Shown in pieces: positions 1 through 6,851 of a stretch of DNA of 8,645 bases. The stretch lies in NCBI GenBank assembly GCA_052034445.1, contig JBPOIN010000267.1, positions 1 through 8,645 of the forward strand. Reading direction: 5' to 3'. Position 1 is the stretch's first letter. Every line of letters begins with the position of its first letter. This stretch comes from Sterolibacterium sp052034445. GTDB lineage: Bacteria; Pseudomonadota; Gammaproteobacteria; Burkholderiales; Rhodocyclaceae. The translations under genes were made by a program, and so were the position numbers. The notes beneath the pieces were generated by a model. It did no database searches. It was not told the origin of the DNA and worked only from the letters and a program-made list of their open reading frames with translations.

Positions 1-928
1 GCGCGGGGACCGGCGGCAGGCCTTGCGAGAGCTGCCTGCTGAGACTATCCACACCATCGACAGGGTTGGCCGGGCTTGCAGCCTGGGTTCCGGGCGTGAC
101 CACTGCCGCCCCCGGCTGGCTGCCCGGGTCGAAATGCCCAGGCAGCTGCGTGCCTTCCGGCAGACGATCGGGCAAATCGACGATGCCGCGCTCCTCGACC
201 AGCGACTTGCCGGCATTCTTGCGCTGCTCTTCCCAACCGATGCGGTAATGGGAACCAAGCTCCCCCTTGGCCAGCTGGCGCGGATACACCTTGATCGCCG
301 CGACCTCCAGCACGCAGGCCTGCTCGCACTTGCCGCAGCCTGTGCACTCGTCGGAATGCACCGTCGGCAGAAACATCGTGTGCCGCTCGGTGCGCGGGTT
401 GTGCTGGAGTTCGAGGGTGATCGCCTGGTCGATGCGCGGACAGACGCGGTAGCAGACGTCGCAGCGCAGGCCGAGAAAATTCAGACAGGTCTCGTGATCG
501 ACGAGCACCGCCAGGCCCATCTGCGCCTTGTTGATGTCGGTCAGGCCGTGGTCGAGCGCCCCGGTCGGACAGGCCTTGACGCAGGGAATGTCCTCGCACA
601 TTTCGCACGGCACGGCGCGCGCGACGAAATACGGTGTGCCCGTCGCCACCGGCTGCTCGGGCGTGGCGAGGCTGAGGATGTGATACGGACAGTCGCGCAC
701 GCACAGGCCACAGCGGATGCAGGCACCGAGAAAATCCTCTTCGGCGAGCGCACCGGGCGGCCGAATCGCCGCCGGCGGCAAGGCCCTGGCCTGCCGGCTG
801 TGCAGCCCGAGGCCCAGCCCGAGCAGGCCGACGCCGCAGGCCATCTTCGCCGTATCGAAGATGAACGGCCGCCGCGCCGGGCCCAGCTTCAGGCCCGGCG
901 CGCTTTCCGGAGGATCTTTGGCATCCAT
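1..928 (-). CDS. napG: NapG, ferredoxin-type quinol dehydrogenase subunit of the periplasmic nitrate reductase system (3' end outside window)
   Basis: The 309 codons visible read like E. coli NapG. NapG is a periplasmic protein with four [4Fe-4S] clusters that works with membrane-bound NapH to move electrons from quinol towards NapC/NapB/NapA. Residues 19-20 are the twin arginine of a Tat signal (ARRPFIF), followed by a hydrophobic stretch and a likely cleavage after A49 (ARA|L). Four Cys clusters are seen: C70/73/76/80, C108/111/116/120, C148/156/159/163 and C195/198/201/205. From about residue 250 the protein becomes Pro/Gly/Ala-rich, and no stop is reached by the window edge, so it is at least 309 residues against about 231 in E. 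coli. The start ATG at 928 is chosen because it precedes the Tat motif; no good Shine-Dalgarno is visible. It lies 73 nt downstream of napA. The longest open frame at this locus on the same strand is a different, Arg-rich frame and is spurious. Confidence 0.93.
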   Translation of the reverse strand, partial: MDAKDPPESAPGLKLGPARRPFIFDTAKMACGVGLLGLGLGLHSRQARALPPAAIRPPGALAEEDFLGACIRCGLCVRDCPYHILSLATPEQPVATGTPYFVARAVPCEMCEDIPCVKACPTGALDHGLTDINKAQMGLAVLVDHETCLNFLGLRCDVCYRVCPRIDQAITLELQHNPRTERHTMFLPTVHSDECTGCGKCEQACVLEVAAIKVYPRQLAKGELGSHYRIGWEEQRKNAGKSLVEERGIVDLPDRLPEGTQLPGHFDPGSQPGAAVVTPGTQAASPANPVDGVDSLSRQLSQGLPPVPA

Positions 929-967
929 GATGGCGGCAAGGCTGCGAGCGTGGAGCAGGCGCCAGCC

Positions 968-995
968 CACTCCTCACCCCTCACGCCTCACTCCT
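968..995. repeat. Four tandem degenerate heptamers, CAC(T/C/G)CCT
   Basis: On the plus strand four heptamers follow each other without gaps: CACTCCT, CACCCCT, CACGCCT, CACTCCT. Read on the transcribed strand this is a run of AGGNGTG units. The array fills much of the 73-nt gap between the napA stop and the napG start. It resembles the short heptameric tandem repeats found between genes in many bacteria. Its function is unknown. The AGGAG-like units look like Shine-Dalgarno sequences but lie 40 nt or more from the napG start. Confidence 0.75.
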
Positions 996-1001
996 CGCTC
1001 G

Positions 1002-3557
1002 CTAGGCCTTGACCACCTTGCAGGCGCACTTCTTGAAGTCCGTCTCCTTGGAGATCGGGCAGGTGGCGTCCAGCGTCAGCTTGTTGACCAGCCGGTGCTC
1101 GTCGAAGAAGGGCCCGAACACCAGACCCTGCGGCGGCTTGTTGCGTCCGCGCGTCTCGACCTTGGTGCTGATCTCGCCGCGCCGCGTCTGCACCTTCACG
1201 GTGTCGCCGCGTTGCAGGCCGCGCTTCTTGGCGTCCTCCGGATGCATGTAGATCCAGGCATCCGGCATGGCCTTGTAGAGTTCGGGCACGCGCCGTGTCA
1301 TGGTGCCGGTGTGCCAATGCTCCAGCACGCGGCCGGTGCACAGCCACAGGTCGTAGTCGTTGTCCGGTTCCTCGGCGGCCTTCTGGTAGGGCAGCGCGTA
1401 GATCACCGCCTTGCCATCGGCATGGCCGTAGAACTTCACGCCCTCGCCCTTCTTGACGTACGGGTCGTAGCCCTCGCGGAAGCGCCACAGCGTTTCCTTG
1501 CCATCGACCACCGGCCAGCGCAGGCCGCGCGCCTTGTGATAGGTCTCGAACTCGGCGAGGTCGTGGGCATGGCCGCGGCCGAAGCCGGCGTATTCCTCGA
1601 ACAGGCCCTTCTGCACGTAGAAGCCGAAGGCCTTCGCCTCATCGTTGTCGAAGCCCTTCTGAGTCTCGCTGGCCGGGAACTTGTTGACCACGCCGTTGGC
1701 ATACAGCACGTCATACAGCGTTTTGCCCTTCAGCTCCGGCTTCTTCTCGATCAGCTCGGCCGGCCAGACTTCCTCGATCTTGAACCGCTTCGAAAACTCG
1801 ACGTACTGCCAGAGGTCGGACTTCGCCTCGCCCGGCGCCTTGACCTGTTGGCGCCAGAACTGTGTGCGGCGCTCGGCGTTGCCGTAGGCGCCTTCCTTCT
1901 CCATCCACATGGCCGAGGGCAGGATCAGGTCGGCGGCGAGTGCGCTCACCGTCGGGTAGGCGTCAGAGACGACGACGAAGTTCGCCGGGTTGCGGAAGCC
2001 CGGCCAGGTCTCCTGGTTGATGTTGGGACCGGCCTGCATGTTGTTGGTGGTCGTGGTCCAGTAGAAGTTCAGCTTGCCGTCCTTCAGCGCGCGGCTCTGC
2101 GCCACGGCGTGCAGGCCGACCCACTCGGGCAGCGTACCCGCCGGCAGTCCCCACTGCTTCTCGGAAATCTCGCGGTGCTTGGGATTCATCACCACCATGT
2201 CGGCCGGCAGGCGATGGGCGAAGGTGCCGACCTCGCGCGCCGTGCCGCAGGCCGAGGGCTGGCCGGTCAGCGAGAACGGGCCGTTGCCCGGCTCGGAAAT
2301 CTTGCCGACCAGCAGATGCACGTTGTAGATCATGTTATTGACCCAGGTGCCGCGCGTATGCTGGTTGAAGCCCATGGTCCAGAAGGAAACGACCTTGGTC
2401 TTCGGGTCGGCGTAGGTCTTCGCCAGCGCTTCGAGTTTCTCCTTCGGCACGCCGGTCAGCTGCGCCGTGTAGTCGAGCGTGTAGGTCGAGACGAAGGCCT
2501 TGAACTCGTCGAAGGTCATCGGCGTCGCGTTGTTCGGGTTGCCCTTGGGCTTGCCGTCGGCGCCGGGATAACCATTGTTCTGCTCGTTCACTTCGAGCGG
2601 ATGGTTCGGGCGCAGGCCATAGCCGATGTCGGTGACGCCCTTCTTGAAGTTGACGTTCTTCTTGACGAAGTCCTCATTCACCGCACCGCTCTGGATGATG
2701 TGGTTGCAGATGTAGTTGAGGATCGCCAGGTCGGTCTGCGGCTTGAAGATCAGCTCGTTGTCGGCGAGCTCGCAGGAACGATGGGTGAAGGTCGACAACA
2801 CATGGATCTTGGCGCCCTTCGCCGTCAGGCGGCGGTCGGTCAGACGCGACCAGAGGATCGGGTGCATCTCGGCCATGTTCGAGCCCCACAGCACGAAGGC
2901 ATCGGCGTGTTCCAGGTCGTCATAGCAGCCCATCGGCTCGTCGATACCGAAGGTACGCATGAAGCCAGCGACGGCCGAGGCCATGCAGTGGCGCGCGTTC
3001 GGATCGAGGTTGTTGGTGCGGAAGCCGGCCTTCATCAGCTTGGCGGCGGCATAGCCTTCCCAGATCGTCCACTGCCCCGAGCCGAACATGCCGATCGCCT
3101 TCGGCCCGCCGGCCTTCAGCGCGGCCTTGCACTTCTCTTCCATGATGTCGAAGGCCTGTTTCCAGGAGATCGGCTGGAACTGGCCGTTCTTGTCGAACTT
3201 GCCGTCCTTCATGCGCAGCATCGGCGAGGTCAGACGGTCCTTGCCGTACATGATCTTCGACAGGACATAGCCCTTGATGCAGTTGAGGCCCTTGTTGACC
3301 GGCGCGTCCGGATCGCCCTGCGTCGCCACCACGCGGCCGTCCTTGACGCCGACGAGCACGCCGCAGCCAGTGCCGCAATAGCGACAAACCCCCTTGTCCC
3401 AACGGATGCCGTCCTTGGCGAGACCGGCTGGCGCAGCCTTGGCGGGCGGTGCGGCCAGCGCGGTCGTCGGCAGTGCAATCCCCGCTACGCTTGCGGCTGC
3501 GGCTGCGGCGTTGGCCTTGATGAAGTCGCGCCGCGTCAATGTGATGTTGGATGTCAT
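1002..3557 (-). CDS. napA: NapA, periplasmic nitrate reductase catalytic subunit
   Basis: The 851-residue protein reduces nitrate to nitrite in the periplasm using Mo-bis-MGD and one [4Fe-4S] cluster. It has an N-terminal Tat signal (T8-R9-R10-D-F-I-K, then an Ala-rich stretch, cleavage probably after ALA at 33-35). The cluster ligands are C58, C61, C65 and C93, with the electron-transfer lysine K95 two residues later. The molybdenum ligand is C191 in the NapA-type DPNARHCMAS motif. The C-terminal dinucleotide-binding domain contains the typical GRVLEHWHTGTMTRR motif and ends in KCACKVVKA. The protein is slightly longer than E. coli NapA (828), partly from a Gly/Asn/Lys-rich loop near residues 322-347. 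The open frame extends upstream to 3665, but ATG 3557 is the true start: it gives the Tat signal at the N-terminus and has GAGGAG 7 nt upstream. It begins 1 nt after the napD stop. Confidence 0.98.
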   Translation of the reverse strand: MTSNITLTRRDFIKANAAAAAASVAGIALPTTALAAPPAKAAPAGLAKDGIRWDKGVCRYCGTGCGVLVGVKDGRVVATQGDPDAPVNKGLNCIKGYVLSKIMYGKDRLTSPMLRMKDGKFDKNGQFQPISWKQAFDIMEEKCKAALKAGGPKAIGMFGSGQWTIWEGYAAAKLMKAGFRTNNLDPNARHCMASAVAGFMRTFGIDEPMGCYDDLEHADAFVLWGSNMAEMHPILWSRLTDRRLTAKGAKIHVLSTFTHRSCELADNELIFKPQTDLAILNYICNHIIQSGAVNEDFVKKNVNFKKGVTDIGYGLRPNHPLEVNEQNNGYPGADGKPKGNPNNATPMTFDEFKAFVSTYTLDYTAQLTGVPKEKLEALAKTYADPKTKVVSFWTMGFNQHTRGTWVNNMIYNVHLLVGKISEPGNGPFSLTGQPSACGTAREVGTFAHRLPADMVVMNPKHREISEKQWGLPAGTLPEWVGLHAVAQSRALKDGKLNFYWTTTTNNMQAGPNINQETWPGFRNPANFVVVSDAYPTVSALAADLILPSAMWMEKEGAYGNAERRTQFWRQQVKAPGEAKSDLWQYVEFSKRFKIEEVWPAELIEKKPELKGKTLYDVLYANGVVNKFPASETQKGFDNDEAKAFGFYVQKGLFEEYAGFGRGHAHDLAEFETYHKARGLRWPVVDGKETLWRFREGYDPYVKKGEGVKFYGHADGKAVIYALPYQKAAEEPDNDYDLWLCTGRVLEHWHTGTMTRRVPELYKAMPDAWIYMHPEDAKKRGLQRGDTVKVQTRRGEISTKVETRGRNKPPQGLVFGPFFDEHRLVNKLTLDATCPISKETDFKKCACKVVKA

Positions 3558-3558
3558 T

Positions 3559-3807
3559 TCAAAGCTCCTCTTCAGGATCGGATTCGAATTGGTGATAAAC
3601 CATGGCCGTCGACATGACGCCGTCGATCTGTCCAATGCGTTCAAAGAGATCAGCCGTACCCGCATCGCTGTCGGCTTCGAGGGTCACGACGATCTTGCCT
3701 TCCGCCGAGGCGGCGTGGATTTCGACACCCTTCAGGACGACCAGCCGCTGCTGGACGCCTGCGGTGGCTTCGGGCTGGGCATGAACGATGGCGCTGGAGA
3801 TATTCAT
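3559..3807 (-). CDS. napD: NapD, chaperone for the NapA Tat signal peptide
   Basis: This 82-residue protein matches the NapD family in length and pattern. It starts with MNISSAIVHAQPE, has a central IVVTLEA strand, the IGQIDGVMSTAMVYHQFE segment (compare VEGVLAVSLVYHQ in E. coli), and ends in an acidic tail. NapD is a small cytoplasmic ferredoxin-fold protein that binds the NapA twin-arginine signal peptide and holds back export until the cofactor is inserted. It is the first gene of the nap operon here; no napF precedes it in the window. No clear Shine-Dalgarno is seen upstream of the ATG at 3807. Its stop is followed after a single base by the napA start. Confidence 0.95.
   Translation of the reverse strand: MNISSAIVHAQPEATAGVQQRLVVLKGVEIHAASAEGKIVVTLEADSDAGTADLFERIGQIDGVMSTAMVYHQFESDPEEEL
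3565..3570 (-). promoter_or_regulatory. napA ribosome binding site inside the end of napD
   Basis: GAGGAG on the coding strand lies 7 nt before the napA ATG. It is formed by two of the last Glu codons of napD (…E-E-E-L-stop). The position fixes the napA start and implies that napD translation runs through the napA initiation region, which favours translational coupling of the chaperone to its client. Confidence 0.85.
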
Positions 3808-3825
3808 CGCGGGATCGGTCCGGCA

Positions 3826-3851
3826 AATAACCGTAGAAAATTAAGGTTATT
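3826..3851. repeat. Inverted repeat in the napD leader, possible operator or leader hairpin
   Basis: On the plus strand AATAACC (3826-3832) and GGTTATT (3845-3851) are perfect 7-base inverted arms around a 12-nt AT-rich spacer. The repeat overlaps the start site predicted from the FNR-box spacing (near 3846). It could be a site for a second regulator, such as a nitrate-responsive one, or a weak hairpin. It does not match the NarL/NarP heptamer well. Confidence 0.4.
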
Positions 3852-3852
3852 C

Positions 3853-3858
3853 AGGCTA
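3853..3858 (-). promoter_or_regulatory. Candidate -10 element of the napDAG promoter
   Basis: TAGCCT on the coding strand matches the key T, A and final T of TATAAT. It would place transcription start near 3846, exactly 41.5 bp from the centre of the FNR-type box. That is the class II activator geometry, in which the box replaces the -35. The leader to the napD ATG would be about 39 nt. This is inferred from spacing; the hexamer alone is weak. Confidence 0.5.
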
Positions 3859-3880
3859 GTCCTCTGCTGCGTGAAATAAA

Positions 3881-3894
3881 TTGATATGTGTCAA
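3881..3894 (-). promoter_or_regulatory. FNR/DNR-type anaerobic activator box upstream of napD
   Basis: The coding strand reads TTGACACATATCAA, 9 of 10 defined bases of the FNR consensus TTGAT-N4-ATCAA (the first half has C for T, which is common in natural sites). It lies about 74 nt upstream of the napD ATG in an AT-rich island between GC-rich genes. FNR, ANR and DNR proteins activate denitrification and nitrate respiration genes from such sites when oxygen is low. Which family member binds here cannot be told from the site. Confidence 0.82.
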
Positions 3895-3915
3895 TTGGTT
3901 GTATTGTCGACCAAT
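3894..3915. repeat. Short inverted repeat next to the FNR-type box
   Basis: ATTGGT (3894-3899) and ACCAAT (3910-3915) form 6-base inverted arms around 10 nt, immediately upstream of the FNR-type box with respect to nap transcription. It may be a further regulator site, but six bases is close to chance in an AT-rich stretch. Confidence 0.25.
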
Positions 3916-3943
3916 CCAATGGGATATTGGCCGGGCGGGCATG

Positions 3944-3978
3944 AAAAAGCCGAACCGCCTCGGTGGGCGGTTCGGCTT
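3944..3978 (-). terminator. Intrinsic terminator of the DUF3460-like gene
   Basis: A perfect 13-bp stem pairs 3947-3959 with 3966-3978 around a 6-nt loop. On the minus strand the stem is followed directly by a T-run (GGCTTTTTCAT). It lies about 34 nt after the stop codon at 4012 and upstream of the nap promoter, so it ends the small gene's transcript and insulates the nap operon. There is no T-run on the plus side, so it acts in one direction. Confidence 0.93.
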
Positions 3979-4011
3979 GCGGGGTTTGCAGGGGGTGAAG
4001 CGCGCGCTGAA

Positions 4012-4203
4012 TCAGCTGTTGCGGTCGTAGTAATACGGCTGTTGCGGCACGCGCGATTCGGCGGTGCGGCGCTGTTCGTCGAGGCTCTGGGCCGGTTTAT
4101 CCCACCACAGCGCCCGACCTTGCTGCTTGACCTGGGCTTCTTCGGGGTGGCTGGCCAGCCATTCGCGCATGAACTTGGTGTGGGCGGATTCGTACATCGA
4201 CAT
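4012..4203 (-). CDS. Small DUF3460-family protein of unknown function
   Basis: This 63-residue, hydrophilic, Gln/Arg/Glu-rich protein has no signal peptide or membrane segment. Its pattern (MYESAHTKFMREW, then GRALWWDKP, LDEQRRTAESRVPQQPYYY) is that of the small DUF3460 family, which I know mainly from betaproteobacteria; no function is established. AAGGAA sits 7 nt before the ATG at 4203. A second in-frame ATG two codons later (MSM) is a less likely start. The gene stands alone: a 174-nt gap separates it from spoT upstream, and a strong terminator follows it. It is probably monocistronic with its own promoter, although read-through from spoT cannot be excluded. The family assignment is from memory of its motifs. 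Confidence 0.85.
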   Translation of the reverse strand: MSMYESAHTKFMREWLASHPEEAQVKQQGRALWWDKPAQSLDEQRRTAESRVPQQPYYYDRNS

Positions 4204-4218
4204 GGCGGGTTTCCTTGT

Positions 4219-4263
4219 GTGAAATGGTTAACGTGAAACAGAAAATTTGAAGCCGGCTTGAAG
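4219..4263. promoter_or_regulatory. AT-rich leader of the DUF3460-like gene with paired direct repeats
   Basis: Two GTGAAA copies (4219-4224 and 4233-4238, plus strand) flank a GTTAAC palindrome (4227-4232). Two TTGAAG copies (4247-4252 and 4258-4263) follow, 11 bp apart, which is about one helical turn. Promoter elements are expected here, but I cannot pick a convincing -35/-10 pair. Confidence 0.3.
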
Positions 4264-4290
4264 TGACGAGCGAAGCGAGCGGATCAGTAG

Positions 4291-4308
4291 CCGCCCATTG
4301 AGGGGCGG
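4291..4308. terminator. GC-rich hairpin downstream of spoT, possible weak terminator
   Basis: CCGCCC (4291-4296) pairs with GGGCGG (4303-4308) around a 6-nt loop, about 70 nt after the spoT stop. No T-run follows on either strand, so it is not a classical intrinsic terminator. It could pause polymerase or protect a transcript end. This is the only hairpin of note between spoT and the next gene. Confidence 0.3.
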
Positions 4309-4377
4309 ATGGGCAGGTGGATGTTATTGTTTGGCGCTGGCTTCATTCTCTGTGGGTGACATCTGTGACCATGCGCG

Positions 4378-6603
4378 TTAGTCGCGCAGACGCGCGATGC
4401 GGATGACTTCGGGGATGCGGCGCAGGCCGCGCATGATGCGCGCCAGATGCACGCGGTTGCTGACCTGGATCACGAATTGTAGCGTGGTGTGCAGGCCGTG
4501 GTCTTCGTCGACATTGACGTTCTGGATGTCGGAGTTGCGTTCGGCAATGCTGGCGGCGATCTTGGCCAGCACGCCGCGCTTGTTTTCGGTGACGATGCGG
4601 ATGGCGGCAGGGAAGTGGCTGCCATTTTCGGGCGCCCATTCGACATCGACCCAGTTGTCGCGTTCGTGGTGCGTCTTGCCGATGTTGTGGCAGTCATGGG
4701 TATGCACCGTGAGCCCCTGCCCCTTGCGCACGACGCCGACGATCGAATCGCCGGGGATCGGCCGGCAGCATTTCGACAGTTGCACGGCGACGCCTTCGCT
4801 GCCATGGATCAGGATCGCGCCCTGGGGCTTGCGTTCGAGCGGCCCGTTGGTGGCCGGGCTCAGGTTCTCGTGTTCGGTCACCAGGCGCCGCGCGACAATG
4901 GCGGCCAGCTGTTTGCCGAGGCCGATTTCGGTCAGTACCTCGCGCTTGGATTTGGCGCCGGTGCTGCGCGTGACGCGCTCCCAGAGCATGGCGTCAATCT
5001 CGGCGGGTTTGAGGTTGTAGCCGCGCAGGGCCTGGTTCAGCAGGCGTTCGCCGAGCGCGACGGATTCGACGTGTTGCTGGGCCTTGAGGTAGTGGCGGAT
5101 CTGCGCGCGCGCCTTGCTGCTCTTGACGAAGGTCAGCCAGGTGGGGTTGGGGTTGGCATGCGCCGTGCAGATGACTTCGACCTGATCGCCATTGCGCAAT
5201 TCGGTGCGCAGCGGCACGTGTTCGAAGTTGATGCGGCAGGCGATGCAGCGGTTGCCGATGTCGGTATGCACGGCGTAGGCGAAATCGACGGCCGTCGAGC
5301 CGCGCGGCAGGCCGATGATCTTGCCCTTGGGCGTGAAGACATACACTTCGGCGGCGGGGAACAGGTCGATCTTGACGTGTTCGAGAAATTCCGCCGAATT
5401 GCCCGAGGCCGATTGCAGATCGACGAGCGATTGCAGCCACTTGTGCGTCTGTTTTTGCAGCTCGTCGAGCGAGTGCTGATCCTTGTAGAGCCAGTGTGAG
5501 GCGACGCCCGATTCGGCCACATGATGCATTTCGCGCGTGCGGATCTGCATCTCCATGGGCGTGCCATACGGGCCGATCAGCGTCGTGTGCAGTGACTGAT
5601 AGCCGTTGCCCTTGGGGATCGCGATGTAGTCCTTGAACTTGCCCGGCACGGGCTTGTAGAGACTGTGCAGGACGCCCAGCGTCAGGTAACAGGAGGGCAG
5701 GTCCTTGACGATCACGCGGAAGCCGTAAATGTCGAGCACCTGGGAAAATGACAGGTGCTTTTCGCGCATCTTGCGATAGATGCTGTAGATGTTCTTTTCG
5801 CGCCCCATGACTTCGGCTTCGATGCCGGCGGCGGGTAGATGCTGATGCAGTGCCTCGGTGATCTTGCCGATGACTTCGCGCCGGTTGCCGCGCGCGCTCT
5901 TCAGCGCCTTTTCGAGCACGCGATAGCGCATCGGACGCAGCTGGCGGAAGGCGAGTTCCTGCAATTCGCGGTAGAGCGTGTTGAGGCCGAGGCGGTTGGC
6001 GATCGGCGCATAAATGTCGAGTGTTTCGCGCGCCACGCGGCGGCGCTTTTCGAGGCGCAGCGCATCGAGCGTGCGCATGTTGTGCTGGCGGTCGGCCAGC
6101 TTGATGAGAATCACGCGCACATCGCGCGCCATCGCCAGCAGCATCTTGCGGAAGTTTTCCGCCTGCGCTTCCTCGTAGGACTGGTTCTCGATACGGTCGA
6201 TCTTCGACACGCCATCAACGAGTTCGGCGGCGACCTTGCCGAATTTGTCGTCGATCTCCTGTTTGGTGATGGCGGTATCTTCCATCACGTCGTGCAGCAG
6301 TGCGGCAATCAGCGCCTGCGGATCGAGGCGCCAGTCGGCCAGTGTGTCGGCGACCGCCAGTGGGTGCGAGATGTACGGCTCGCCACTGCTGCGGAATTGA
6401 CCCTGATGCGCGGCATTGCCAAAGGCAAACGCCGCCTCGATGAGGGCGATATCCTCGGGGCTCAGGTAATGCTGGAGTTTGCTGCGGAAACGCTCGAAAT
6501 CGCGCTGCAGATCAATGTCCGCAGCATCCGCGTTGGTGCGCGGGGTTTCTGCCGCGGGGTGCGGCAGGTGGGTGGCGCTGGTGGGTGGGGGCGGCTGGCT
6601 CAT
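4378..6603 (-). CDS. spoT: SpoT/Rel bifunctional (p)ppGpp synthetase II and hydrolase
   Basis: The 741-residue cytoplasmic protein makes and degrades (p)ppGpp, the stringent-response alarmone. The HD hydrolase domain is intact, with H80, H104-D105 (ALLHDVMEDT) and D171 (LADRQHNMRT). The synthetase domain follows at about 230-375, with GREKNIYSIYRKM, KFKDYIAIPK (322-331), NGYQSLHT (333-340) and the catalytic Glu E351 in EMQIRT. The KFKD loop corresponds to the RxKD signature of bifunctional Rel/SpoT enzymes rather than the ExDD of RelA. The regulatory half has a TGS domain (about 419-480), the conserved Cys pair C612-C613 with C638, and a C-terminal ACT domain (about 664-738). The first 30-40 residues are a Pro/Ala-rich extension not found in E. 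coli SpoT (702). The ATG at 6603 is the only plausible Met before the HD domain, though no strong Shine-Dalgarno is present. It lies 38 nt after rpoZ. Confidence 0.97.
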   Translation of the reverse strand: MSQPPPPTSATHLPHPAAETPRTNADAADIDLQRDFERFRSKLQHYLSPEDIALIEAAFAFGNAAHQGQFRSSGEPYISHPLAVADTLADWRLDPQALIAALLHDVMEDTAITKQEIDDKFGKVAAELVDGVSKIDRIENQSYEEAQAENFRKMLLAMARDVRVILIKLADRQHNMRTLDALRLEKRRRVARETLDIYAPIANRLGLNTLYRELQELAFRQLRPMRYRVLEKALKSARGNRREVIGKITEALHQHLPAAGIEAEVMGREKNIYSIYRKMREKHLSFSQVLDIYGFRVIVKDLPSCYLTLGVLHSLYKPVPGKFKDYIAIPKGNGYQSLHTTLIGPYGTPMEMQIRTREMHHVAESGVASHWLYKDQHSLDELQKQTHKWLQSLVDLQSASGNSAEFLEHVKIDLFPAAEVYVFTPKGKIIGLPRGSTAVDFAYAVHTDIGNRCIACRINFEHVPLRTELRNGDQVEVICTAHANPNPTWLTFVKSSKARAQIRHYLKAQQHVESVALGERLLNQALRGYNLKPAEIDAMLWERVTRSTGAKSKREVLTEIGLGKQLAAIVARRLVTEHENLSPATNGPLERKPQGAILIHGSEGVAVQLSKCCRPIPGDSIVGVVRKGQGLTVHTHDCHNIGKTHHERDNWVDVEWAPENGSHFPAAIRIVTENKRGVLAKIAASIAERNSDIQNVNVDEDHGLHTTLQFVIQVSNRVHLARIMRGLRRIPEVIRIARLRD

Positions 6604-6641
6604 CGCGGTCAGGGGTCACGATGCTGCGGGCCACCCGGGGT

Positions 6642-6848
6642 TCAGGCCTGGCTGCGGTTCAGCATCTCCAGACCGACCTTGCCGGCGGCGACTTCGCGCA
6701 GCGCGAGGACCGTGGGCTTGTCATTGCCGGCTTCGAGATGCGGCGTGCCGCCCAGCGTGAGCTGGCGGGCGCGATAGGTGGCGACCAGGGTCAGCTGGAA
6801 ACGGTTCGGGATGTTCTTGAGGCAGTCATCAACGGAAATGCGGGCCAT
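6642..6848 (-). CDS. rpoZ: RNA polymerase omega subunit
   Basis: This 68-residue protein begins MARISVDDCLKNIPNRFQL and contains NDKPTVLALREVAAGKVG, the conserved core of omega. Omega binds the beta-prime subunit, helps RNA polymerase assembly, and in E. coli contributes to a ppGpp-binding site. It is shorter than the E. coli protein (91), as usual for betaproteobacterial forms that lack the acidic tail. AGGAA lies 6 nt upstream of the ATG and is formed by the last codons of gmk, so the two are probably translationally coupled (3-nt gap). It sits between gmk and spoT, the common proteobacterial arrangement. Confidence 0.97.
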   Translation of the reverse strand: MARISVDDCLKNIPNRFQLTLVATYRARQLTLGGTPHLEAGNDKPTVLALREVAAGKVGLEMLNRSQA

Positions 6849-6851
6849 GGT

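Noticed and set aside
45..977. 310-codon minus-strand frame over the napG locus
   Set aside because: It is extremely Arg/Ala/Gly-rich and lacks motifs, while another frame of the same strand gives a complete NapG core with four Cys clusters. There is no frameshift; the longest ORF is simply the wrong frame.
717..3617. 966-codon open frame on the plus strand, antisense to napA
   Set aside because: The frame lies opposite napA, whose protein is unmistakable. Its translation is low in recognisable motifs and rich in Arg, His, Leu, Val and Gly, as expected for the antisense shadow of a GC-rich gene. No Shine-Dalgarno or domain supports it.
5629..5640. KFKD in SpoT as a lost synthetase signature
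   Set aside because: Lys for Arg at the first position of RxKD is conservative, the loop keeps its positive charge, and all other synthetase motifs are intact, so the enzyme is most likely still bifunctional.
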